This document shows positions 57,901 to 64,000 of a DNA stretch of 64,000 nt, one piece after another. This stretch comes from Dasypus novemcinctus. Its lineage: Eukaryota > Chordata > Mammalia > Cingulata > Dasypodidae. The position numbers and the translations under genes were made by a program. The first letter of the stretch is position 1. Each line of letters opens with the position of its first letter. A model generated the notes under the pieces. That model ran no database searches, was not told where the DNA came from, and saw only the letters and a list, made by a program, of their open reading frames with translations. Location of the stretch: the NCBI RefSeq assembly GCF_030445035.2, contig NC_080695.1, positions 56,933,954-56,997,953 on the forward strand, written 5' to 3'.

Positions 57901-60480
57901 GTAATCAGCATATTTAATTTGCAGATTCTGGGAATGGGCTCCAAACGTCTGTTGACCTTAACCCACAGAGCTCAAGTGAAACGCTTTACTCAGGATTTGC
58001 TAAAACTTCTCAAATCCCAAGCCAGCAAGCAGGTCGTTGTGAGAGAATTCTCACAAGCTTATCATTGGTGAGTTGATGAGAAGGAAAAAAAGTAAAAGCA
58101 AATATTTTAAAACAATTTTTTTCCCTTCAATTTGTAAGAAATTACCTAACTTTTATACTTAGCATTCTTTTGGAAAACTTACATTAGCAAGTGCTATTAC
58201 TTATTCTTTGCTCATTTTCATTTTAAAAACCTAGGTGTTTCTCAAAGGACTGGAATGTCACTGAATATGGTGTTTGTGAGTTAACTGATATCATATCAGA
58301 GATTCCAGACACAACCATCTGCTTATCCCATCATGATAATGAAATGGTGATTTGCATCCCCAAAAGAGGTATGTTGACTTAAATTTTCCTGGGAGAGTGT
58401 TAGACTTTTATCTATCTCAGTGGTTATTTTAAAATAAAATTGTGCAGGGGATGCACTTTCCACCTCCCTCTCCATGGCTCCTGAAGATTGCATGGAAAAG
58501 CACAGTTTGAAAACTCCAACTCTACTATGCAGTAGATTCTAGATTCTTCAGAGTAGATGAAGCCATCTGTCAAGAAGAGAAAGCACTGTAGTTTTTTAAG
58601 AATTCACTGCAAGGAACAAAAAAAGTCATAGCCAACACTTTTCTTAAAATGCCTTCTTGAGACTTCTGTGGCCATTTAAGCCAGAAGTGTCCACCTGAAA
58701 ATCAATTACCAAGGCTCTTGCTTGTCCACTTCTCTCTTCTATTTAACTCTGATCTATTTGTTACGCATTGTTGAGAAAGAAAGAAAGCTCTCAAATGAAT
58801 GTTTTGGTTTGTCTTTCAAATTTTAGTAGCTCCAGTTTCAGACAGGGAGACAGAATAGATAAAAATAAATCTACATATTGTTATGCTCATCCCGTTTATC
58901 AGTAGTTCTGTAAAACACTATGAAATCATGGTATTCCAAGGCTAAAATGAGTAAGGTGAGAGTCTTTTCCTACTTCTAATTTAAAAATTAATAGAAACAC
59001 AAATCCAAGTTTAAGGCTTTTCTCCTCTTTTTTTTTTTTGGTTAAATTTTCAATGCCTGCTACTCTTGTCAGCAAGTTTTAACTAAAGATGAATTGAATG
59101 AAAAGTATATGAATATTCGGAAGTGTGATTTCATAGAAATGATTTCTGTATGACTTTTTCAAGTATAGAGACCTGTGCATGTTCATGGTCTTTCTTTCTC
59201 TCGCTCCCTCTCTCTTTCTCTTTCTCTCACACACAAATACATATTGGGGTGGGGAGGTAGCAACTAGAAAAGTTGTTCCAAGCTTAGGTGGAGCTCCATA
59301 TATATGAATTTCACTATATCCCATAATAGTATCATGACTTCCAGGTATTACCTTGACTGTGTTCAGAATCATTTGCAAAGAGAGAGGAGTTACACATGTT
59401 TCTTTAGTTTATAGTGTTTGGAAGGCAAAGACTGTATCTCTTATAGAATGTGAAAAGGACTTTGTACAGCAGGGATGTTAAACAAAAACAAACGAGTAGA
59501 AAAAAACTGTGATTTATGTTTGTTCTTTAAAGAACGTACCCAAGATGAAATAGAAAGAACAAAACAGTTCTCCAAGGATGTCGTTGATTTGCTGCGTCAC
59601 CAGCCCCATTTCCGGATGCCCTTTAATAAATTTATTCCCTCTTACCATCACCACTTTGGCCGGCAGTGCAAGCTCTCATACTATGGGTTTACCAAATTAC
59701 TTGAACTTTTTGAAGCCATACCTGATATTTTACAAGTGAGTTATATTCTTTTTATATAAGTATTTTCCTGAATAATATATAGGGGTAGAGTGTTTTCATT
59801 TTCGGGACCTGTTTTCTTGGGAAGTAAGGAGTTATGAAAGAGGGTAAAAATCCAGAATATTCTGATCAGAGATGCTGTGTTGTTGGCTCATTAGTATTCT
59901 TAGGTAATTGTTTTTCCTTCAATAAATAAATTTTTGTTCCAACTTCTTTTTAGAGTTTATCTTGAAAAAAGAATTAGATAGTTTGATTTCTTAAACTAAA
60001 TATTCTTTCATTAGCACCATACTTTTTCAGTCCCTTAAATGTTGGGGATGGGGACGACTACATGAGATCATCATTTGCTAAGCTAGTAAGTTTTTGCTAA
60101 GTCAACAAATTTCTCTTGTTGACTTTTATTATTTTTGACTCCTAAAAATATTAAATTTTTACTTACAATTGTATACACTTTCATGCCATTTAATTCCATG
60201 AACCATCATAGCTTTTTCAGCTCCCTTTCCTCTTTGCGATGTGTTTTCCAAGGTATTAGAGTGTGGAGAAGAAAAAATCCTTACTTTGACAGAGGTAGAA
60301 CGGTTCAAAGCTCTAGCTGCCCAGTTTGTTAAACTCCTCCGGTCCCAAAAGGATAATTGCCTTATGATGACAGATCTACTTCCAGAATATGCTAAAACTT
60401 TTGGTTATACATTTCGCCTCCAAGACTATGATGTCAGTTCAATTCCGGCGTTAACACAGAAACTCTGCCATGTGGTAAAG
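36835..60480 (+). CDS. MARF1: MARF1, meiosis regulator and mRNA stability factor 1 (codons 1-1395, 20 coding exons; C-terminus outside window)
   Basis: MARF1 (limkain-b1, KIAA0430) is a cytoplasmic RNase that binds and silences mRNAs. In mouse oocytes it is needed for meiotic progression and retrotransposon control, and in somatic cells it interacts with decapping factors (family knowledge). Twenty coding exons join as 36835-36978, 40141-40830, 41568-41742, 42673-42899, 43987-44104, 44741-44913, 47944-48372, 48569-48726, 48816-48974, 50043-50232, 50920-51098, 52335-52415, 54085-54321, 54453-54572, 55358-55533, 56948-57168, 57925-58067, 58235-58368, 59533-59735, 60253-60480. All use GT-AG, phases agree at every junction, and the 4185 nt have no stop. 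Domains: NYN nuclease about 352-505 (acidic D359 in VFWDIEN, D396, D453), RRM1 510-586, RRM2 793-868, LOTUS domains from about 881 onward. The human protein has about 1740 residues, so roughly 345 remain past the right edge. Confidence 0.97.
37176..37409 (+). mobile_element. hAT-like MITE copy 1 (TIR CAGGGGTTCTTAACC)
   Basis: The terminal inverted repeats are CAGGGGTTCTTAACC on the left and GGTTAAGAACCCTTG on the right. The inside contains TTTGCCAGTCAGGTGAAAACC. A second copy of the same family is at 45727. Confidence 0.75.
38360..38580 (-). repeat. MIR SINE fragment
   Basis: GGTACTGTGCTAAGTGCTTA, GAAGCACAGAGAGGTTATAT and CAGATTCAAACCCAGGTCTC are MIR text in the reverse sense. Confidence 0.75.
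38624..39060 (-). mobile_element. tRNA-derived SINE (DAS-type), minus orientation
   Basis: On the minus strand it begins GGGAAGCAGATGTGGCTCAA and ends in AAATAAATCT-type A-rich sequence (the T run at 38624). CTCTTCTACCTTTT before and CTCTTCTGCCTTTT after form a 14-bp duplication with one mismatch. Confidence 0.9.
39250..39652 (+). mobile_element. tRNA-derived SINE (DAS-type), (AAAT)n tail
   Basis: The head GGCGGCGAACTTGGCCAGTG has A- and B-box-like elements (GGTTCAAACCC). The tail is a run of AAAT units without the CTTT motif. AGGAATT and TTGGAATT flank it loosely. Confidence 0.85.
40141..40830 (+). CDS. MARF1: MARF1 exon 3 (codons 49-278)
   Basis: The acceptor is TTTTCTTTTCTCAG and the donor GTTTGT. 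This 690-nt exon encodes the Cys/His- and Ser-rich N-terminal region, from [16 protein letters not shown] to [10 protein letters not shown] glycine run of six (five GGT and one GGC, 40345-40362) sits in it. No catalytic domain. Confidence 0.95.
40831..41567 (+). other. MARF1: MARF1 intron 3
   Basis: 737 bp between donor GTTTGT and acceptor AAAACAG. No repeat or other feature recognised. Confidence 0.8.
41568..41742 (+). CDS. MARF1: MARF1 exon 4 (codons 279-337)
   Basis: The acceptor is AAAACAG and the donor GTAAAT. It encodes [20 protein letters not shown] to LGKAASKFG, the linker before the NYN domain. Ends in phase 1. Confidence 0.95.
42673..42899 (+). CDS. MARF1: MARF1 exon 5, NYN nuclease N-terminal part (codons 337-412)
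   Basis: The acceptor is TTTCTTAAG and the donor GTAAAA. It encodes [17 protein letters not shown], where D359 is the conserved NYN metal-binding Asp, and [14 protein letters not shown] with D396. Confidence 0.95.
42900..43986 (+). other. MARF1: MARF1 intron 5 with MIR fragment near 43130-43330
   Basis: The phrase taactgctctgtaaactagg followed by gaagagccaggattgaaatc is a MIR remnant. The rest is unassigned. Confidence 0.55.
43987..44104 (+). CDS. MARF1: MARF1 exon 6, NYN middle part (codons 413-452)
   Basis: The acceptor is TTAATGCAG and the donor GTAAGT. It encodes [20 protein letters not shown] and APATVVLVS, an alpha-helix and the beta-strand leading to the second acidic motif. Confidence 0.95.
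44741..44913 (+). CDS. MARF1: MARF1 exon 7, NYN C-terminal part (codons 452-509)
   Basis: The acceptor is TTTCTTTCAG and the donor GTAAGT. It encodes [19 protein letters not shown] (D453 acidic residue) and [20 protein letters not shown], ending before RRM1. Confidence 0.95.
44914..47943 (+). other. MARF1: MARF1 intron 7
   Basis: 3 kb. It contains the second hAT-like copy (45727). L1-like pieces lie at about 46560-47380 and 47480-47780; the second resembles the L1M 3' region. 44914-45700 shows nothing I can name. Confidence 0.6.
45727..45920 (+). mobile_element. hAT-like MITE copy 2
   Basis: CAGGGGCTGTTCAC on the left and GCTTAAGAACCCTG on the right are decayed terminal repeats. The inside shares TTTGCCAGTCAGGTGAAAACC and ACACC-GCACCAACATGTTC with copy 1. 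CTTAG flanks both ends. Confidence 0.72.
47944..48372 (+). CDS. MARF1: MARF1 exon 8, RRM1 (codons 510-652)
   Basis: The acceptor is CCTCTGTATTAG and the donor GTAATT. It encodes [20 protein letters not shown] (RNP2-like LYVYNL) and [19 protein letters not shown], a full RRM, then a Lys-rich linker. Confidence 0.95.
48569..48726 (+). CDS. MARF1: MARF1 exon 9 (codons 653-705)
   Basis: The acceptor is GTTTCTTTTAAG and the donor GTATGT. Low-complexity linker beginning [18 protein letters not shown]. Confidence 0.94.
48816..48974 (+). CDS. MARF1: MARF1 exon 10 (codons 705-758)
   Basis: The acceptor is TTCTTCTATTAG and the donor GTAAGT. It encodes [20 protein letters not shown] and [13 protein letters not shown]; linker between the RRMs. 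Confidence 0.95.
48975..50042 (+). other. MARF1: MARF1 intron 10
   Basis: 1068 bp. No named repeat or gene feature recognised. Confidence 0.7.
50043..50232 (+). CDS. MARF1: MARF1 exon 11, RRM2 first half (codons 758-821)
   Basis: The acceptor is TTTTAAGCAG and the donor GTAACT. It encodes [19 protein letters not shown], then [20 protein letters not shown], the first beta-strand and helix of RRM2. Confidence 0.95.
50920..51098 (+). CDS. MARF1: MARF1 exon 12, RRM2 second half (codons 822-881)
   Basis: The acceptor is CACTGCTGTAG and the donor GTAAAA. It encodes [38 protein letters not shown] and the start of the linker to LOTUS1. Confidence 0.95.
51099..52334 (+). other. MARF1: MARF1 intron 12
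   Basis: 1236 bp, AT-rich. No named repeat recognised with confidence. Confidence 0.7.
52335..52415 (+). CDS. MARF1: MARF1 exon 13, LOTUS1 start (codons 881-908)
   Basis: A short 81-nt exon with acceptor TTTTATAG and donor GTAAGT. It encodes [20 protein letters not shown], the first helix of LOTUS1. Confidence 0.94.
52416..54084 (+). other. MARF1: MARF1 intron 13
   Basis: 1.7 kb. It contains a good MIR at 53420-53650, and 52700-53420 and 53650-54000 look like old G/A-rich interspersed repeats of uncertain family. Confidence 0.6.
53420..53650 (+). repeat. MIR SINE
   Basis: TTGAGCACTTACTGTGAGCC, CCCATTTTACAAAAGG, CTGAGGCCCAGAGAGGTTAA and TGACCAAGGTGACACAGG follow the MIR consensus closely. 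Confidence 0.88.
54085..54321 (+). CDS. MARF1: MARF1 exon 14, LOTUS1 end (codons 908-987)
   Basis: The acceptor is TTTTCCTTTTAG and the donor GTATAC. It encodes [20 protein letters not shown], then a Ser-rich insert and [15 protein letters not shown]. Confidence 0.95.
54453..54572 (+). CDS. MARF1: MARF1 exon 15, LOTUS2 start (codons 987-1027)
   Basis: The acceptor is TTTTCTGCAG and the donor GTGAAC. It encodes [19 protein letters not shown] and [18 protein letters not shown]. Confidence 0.95.
54573..55357 (+). other. MARF1: MARF1 intron 15, with (TG)-rich block 54670-54770
   Basis: The block has irregular TGTG and GTGAGTG units. Otherwise unassigned. Confidence 0.7.
55358..55533 (+). CDS. 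MARF1: MARF1 exon 16, LOTUS2 end (codons 1027-1086)
   Basis: The acceptor is CCCACTTCAG and the donor GTAGGC. It encodes [20 protein letters not shown] and [20 protein letters not shown], closing with a proline run PPPPN. Confidence 0.95.
55534..56947 (+). other. MARF1: MARF1 intron 16
   Basis: 1.4 kb. 55820-55930 resembles the L1M 3' region. The rest is unassigned. Confidence 0.6.
56948..57168 (+). CDS. MARF1: MARF1 exon 17, LOTUS3 (codons 1086-1159)
   Basis: The acceptor is TACATATCTAG and the donor GTAAGG. It encodes [20 protein letters not shown], then [19 protein letters not shown] and [10 protein letters not shown]. It is strikingly similar to exon 20. Confidence 0.95.
57925..58067 (+). 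CDS. MARF1: MARF1 exon 18, LOTUS4 start (codons 1160-1207)
   Basis: The acceptor is TTTAATTTGCAG and the donor GTGAGT. It encodes [20 protein letters not shown] and [18 protein letters not shown]. Confidence 0.95.
58235..58368 (+). CDS. MARF1: MARF1 exon 19, LOTUS4 end (codons 1207-1252)
   Basis: The acceptor is AAAACCTAG and the donor GTATGT. It encodes [19 protein letters not shown] and [20 protein letters not shown]. Confidence 0.95.
58369..59532 (+). other. MARF1: MARF1 intron 19, with (TCTC/TTTC) repeat near 59200-59230
   Basis: The simple pyrimidine repeat is the only structure noted. Confidence 0.7.
59533..59735 (+). CDS. MARF1: MARF1 exon 20, LOTUS5 (codons 1252-1319)
   Basis: The acceptor is TTTGTTCTTTAAAG and the donor GTGAGT. 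It encodes [20 protein letters not shown], then [19 protein letters not shown] and [11 protein letters not shown]. Confidence 0.95.
60253..60480 (+). CDS. MARF1: MARF1 exon 21, LOTUS6 (codons 1320-1395)
   Basis: The acceptor is GTTTTCCAAG and the donor GTAAAC. It encodes [39 protein letters not shown] and TQKLCHVVK, ending in phase 0. No later MARF1 exon is seen before the right edge. Confidence 0.94.
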
Positions 60481-60701
60481 GTAAACTAATTTTTTTTTCA
60501 TGGAATAAAACTTGTAGTAGCTTAATTCTTGTTGGGGTATTAACGTGTTTTAGCATTTCTGTATTTATCCTTTGTCCTACTTACTATTGCTTCACAGCTT
60601 GCTCTTTATATCATTATGATATCTTATTGGGTAATGGGATATGACTTTGGTTTAGCAATTTAGGTTTTTTTCTTGCTTTTGTGTGTTCATTGCCTACTAC
60701 A

Positions 60702-61747
60702 GCAGTTTGATATGGTTATGAATTCTAAAAATAGATATTGGGTTATATTCATAATCTGGTCTGTACCTGGGCATGATTAAGTTATGATTGGGGTTTTTCT
60801 GTTTTTATTTTTTATTTATTTCTCACCCCTTCCCCGCCTCCAGTTGTCTGCTCGCTGTGTCCATTTGCTGTGTGTTCCTCTGTGTCTGCTTGTATTCTTG
60901 TCAGCAGCACCCAGAATGTGTCTCTTTTTGTCACATCATCTTGCTATGTCAACTCTCCATGTGTGTGGCGCCATTCCTGGACAGGCTGCACTTTTTTCAC
61001 ACTGGGCGGCTCTCTTTACAGGGTGCACTCCTTGTGCATGGGGCTCCCTTATGCAGGGGACACCCCTGTGTGGCACAGCTCTCCTTGTGTGCATCAGCAC
61101 TGCATGTGGGCCAGCTCATCACATGGGTCAGGAGGCCCTGGGTTTGAACCTTGGACCTCCCATGTGGTAGGCAGAAGCCCTATCCATTGGGACAGATCCG
61201 CTTCCCATGATTAGGGTTTTGATTGGGCCATGCCATTAGGGCATTGAGTCACCACTCCTTGGTGGGTGGGGGCTCACAGGTAAAAGGCATGGCAAAGGAC
61301 AGAGTTGAGGGTTTTTGATACTAGAGTTTTGATGTTGGGGTTTGATGCTGAAGTCTTAAGCTGGAGCTCCAGGAAGTAAGCTCACAGGAAAGAGAAGCAA
61401 GCACCAGGAAGAGAGGACCTGAGCCAGGAGAAGAACACAGAGGAATAGAGATGGCTCCTTAGACACAGTAGAAACCCCAGGGAGAGAGACAGAGCCATTC
61501 ACCTGATAATCTACATCTGACCCCTTATGGAGAAAACAGAGGAGCTGAGCCGATAGGAACCCAGGAAGCCTGAACCCTCACAGACGTTGGCAGCCATCTT
61601 GCTCCAACACGTGAAAATAGACTTTGGTGAGGGAAGTAACTTGTGTATTATGGCCTGGTATCTGTAAGCTCCTGCCCCAAAGAAATACCCTTTATAAAAG
61701 CCAGCAGATTTCTGGTATTTTGTTTCAGCACCCCTTTGGCTGACTAA
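60702..61747 (+). mobile_element. LTR-like interspersed repeat, split by a SINE
   Basis: The left part (about 60702-60797) and the right part (61207-61747) join across the SINE at a 14-bp duplication. The right part has TTGGCAGCCATCTTGCTCC, AATAGACTTTGGTGAGGGAA and a terminal CCCTTTATAAAAGCC box. I recall similar text as a xenarthran repeat, but I cannot assign its class. The termini TGATATGG and AATACA are weakly LTR-like. Confidence 0.45.
60798..61206 (-). mobile_element. tRNA-derived SINE (DAS-type), minus orientation
   Basis: On the minus strand it reads GGGAAGCGGATCTGTCCCAA, with a B-box-like GGTTCAAACCC near the head and AAATAAAT-rich tail. ATGATTGGGGTTTT (60784-60797) and ATGATTAGGGTTTT (61207-61220) form the target-site duplication. 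Confidence 0.9.
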
Positions 61748-63559
61748 TACAACTACCTTGGCAAAGTAGTTTTTGAACTGTTGAGGTCACTTTCTTATGT
61801 TAGGGTGAATCAGTCTCAGCACTGCTGACCTGTAGTTGGAGCGTTTCAAACAGATATTTGTCTCCAAAGTTTTGAGGAGACTGTATCATATATCTCTTCA
61901 TTCCTCCATGTTCTAACTCACTTAAGAAGTAGATTTAGGACCAAGCTAGGGCCCAGAATTGCCTGCTTCTGCCAGAACTTTATTAGAGAGGGTGTCTTCC
62001 TCTTTGCCCTCATCCTGGACTGAACTTACCCTCCCATTTTAGACCAAGCAGCTGGACCGTTTTCAGTCCTCCATAGGACCAGAGAAGCTGCTACAAAGTG
62101 GAATAAATAGAAATTATATGAAGTTGTGGCAATGTTAAGTTTTGCAGCAGTCTGCTTATGTACTGGTCATTCAGAGGAGAAAAGACTTTCACAGGAGACC
62201 GCAGGAGTGGCCAGAAAGTTGGAACAATGCTGGAAGAGTGTGACATCCCAGAAGCCAAAGAAGAGAAAGGGTCAGCAGCATCATGTGCCATTGAAAGGAC
62301 GAATGAGATAAGGACTAACTTGACCTTTAGATTTAGCAAAGTGGAGCTAATTGGTGTTGCTTGCAAGAGCAGTGTCACAGTTACTATTTTATGGGGAAGC
62401 CCTCTCAGAGTGGGTTGAGGAATGAGGAGGAGATGAGAAAATGGTGCCAGGTAGCACAGCATTTTCAGTTTGTTTGCTTGTGAAGGAAAAGAGGGATGGT
62501 AGCAGCTAGAGACTCTGAGATTGAGTGGGCATGTGACTTTTTAGTTTTTGTTTGTTTGTTTTTCCTAGTTAGAAAGACTTGAACTTGTTTAAGAGCCACT
62601 GTGAAGGATTCATTTGTGCAAGAGAAGAGTGCACAGAGGCAAGAAAGAATAATGGGGTGAGGGTCCCAATGAGGCAAGGGGCATGTTTGTCATCAAGAAA
62701 AGGAGGGAGTCACCTTCCAAAAATTTTTCTGTCAGGAAGTGAGGACAACTGCCTAGAGGAAGAGAGAGAGAAATTTCATGATTGCAGAGTATAAAGAAAG
62801 TCTGCAACTGTCTTTGTAGTAAGTTGGAGAGTGAACTGCTCAGAAAATACAATAGGTATGCCATGGAGTTTGGAGAGCACATCTGAACTTGGTGTTCATG
62901 GGTCAACTGTGGAGATAGCCAAGCAGGGTGTCACTCTTAAGGCACAGACTCAGGGACAGCATAGAGTTGGATTCCAGGCAGGATTTTGCTACATGGGTGA
63001 AACAAAGAGTATTGACAAGAATGTTAATGAAATAAGTGGACTAAAGATGCCGGGATGGATAAAAGAGGGAAGTGAAGAGAGAAGAGTATTTGTGAATTGG
63101 GAGAAAATAGGAGTTGATGCTGTGACTTTGAAGAAAGGTCGTGATGAGAAGACTGGAGTAGTTCAATCTCTTGGTCTCTAGTGTCTTCCCCTCTCACCAC
63201 CCCTCATAATCCCCACCCACTCCATCCCCTCCAGGCTGCTTTAGCTTGCAGAATGCACTGGAAGTTTGAATGCTATACTGGAAGTGGGTTATGACAAGAT
63301 TTGAAGTGCAATCCTGGAGCTAGATATCTGGAGCAGAACTGAATAGAAGAGGATGTTCTTGGAGATGAGGAAGCTGAGAAACTGAAAGGCCATGGTGTCA
63401 GGTCCCCTGGAAGTTCAGGCTCCCAGGTCAATGAAAGTGGTGGACTTGGGAGGATTAGGAAGACTGTAAAGGGCTTTGATGAATAAAGGCAAATGATTGG
63501 GAAGTTCGGGCAGTAGCCACAAAGATGGAAAAGATGAGAGAGGCTCCAAAATGCAGCCC

Positions 63560-63735
63560 TGACTGCCCACTAGAATTTCTTGGGAGCCTCTGGGAAATAC
63601 CAATGCCTGGACTTTATCCCCTGCCTCCAAGGTTCTTATATAAATATTAGCCTGAGTGTGCTCAGAGCATTGGCAATGTTTTGAAAGCCCAGTAGGCGAT
63701 TTTAATGCAAAGCCAGGCTTGAGAATCAAGAGATG
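63560..63735 (+). mobile_element. MER58/MER33-like hAT relic
   Basis: The run TGCCTGGACTTTATCCCCTG and the end GCAAAGCCAGGCTTGAGAA follow the MER58-type non-autonomous element. Heavily decayed. Confidence 0.5.
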
Positions 63736-64000
63736 TAGCTAAGTATCATCAAAGATGTGGGTTTTGTGTTTTTTTCTTAAAATGCCAGAGTTGTAGTAAT
63801 GGTCTGCATGTCAAAGATGAGAACTTGTACTCCCCTGGACTTGTATCTGCTGGTTGATTAAACCCTGCTTCTGAATCTTCCCCAGATTCTGGCTGAGTTT
63901 GGGGTGTAGTAGGTGGGGGAAGGGAGAGAAGAGTAGGTCAGATGAGTTTACCTCTACAACCTGTACCCAGATGCTGCACTGGCTCTGATAAAGACACATC

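Larger units (their letters stand above)
60481..64000 (+). other. MARF1: MARF1 intron 21 (partial)
   Basis: No exon is recognised. It contains an LTR-like repeat with nested SINE (60702-61747). 61750-63550 is unassigned and partly GA-rich. A hAT-type relic lies at 63560-63735. Confidence 0.65.

Noticed and set aside
60481..64000. Search for the next MARF1 exon
   Set aside because: No frame encodes the expected continuation after HVVK with a proper acceptor, so the remaining exons are placed outside the window.

Overview
This is a stretch of mammalian nuclear genome, not a bacterial or viral one. It has long AT-rich introns, GT-AG exons, CpG-rich promoters, LINE-1, LINE-2 and MIR debris, and at least nine full-length-looking copies of a tRNA-derived SINE. 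That SINE has a 5' tRNA-like head, an AAATAAATCTTT tail and poly(A), the hallmark of armadillo (DAS-type) SINEs. The best guess is therefore a xenarthran, most likely the nine-banded armadillo. Species is inferred from repeats recalled from memory, not from a search.

The window covers one head-to-head gene pair, matching the human 16p13.11 arrangement. Left half, minus strand: NDE1 (a LIS1/dynein-binding coiled-coil protein), from a promoter near 32.7 kb and a second CpG-rich promoter near 29.3 kb, through coding exons at 21.6, 20.5 and 15.5 kb. The rest of NDE1 lies beyond the left edge. Right half, plus strand: MARF1 (meiosis regulator and mRNA stability factor 1). A non-coding exon ends at 32958, and twenty coding exons from 36835 to 60480 encode about 1395 residues in one unbroken frame: NYN RNase domain, two RRMs and the first six LOTUS/OST-HTH domains. 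The last exons lie past the right edge.

Between the two transcription starts sits a compact GC-rich bidirectional promoter. On its minus-strand side is the complete miR-484 hairpin (32605-32683), the first sequence of the upstream NDE1 transcript.

Layout: 1-15424 is NDE1 intron 4, mostly LINE-1 (about 0.7-14.6 kb) riddled with younger SINE and L1-tail insertions. 15425-21692 holds NDE1 exons 4 to 2. 21693-29226 is NDE1 intron 1. 29227-29450 is the alternative NDE1 first exon and CpG island. 32600-32960 is miR-484, the shared promoter and MARF1 exon 1. 33-64 kb is MARF1, with SINEs, hAT-type DNA transposon relics and one large LTR-like repeat.

I found no novel gene system. The points most worth a second look are the miR-484/bidirectional promoter unit, upstream ORFs in the start-codon exons of both genes, a retroelement nest in which all eight insertions share one orientation, a paired E-box hairpin, and a C27/G27 tract beside an NDE1 splice donor.
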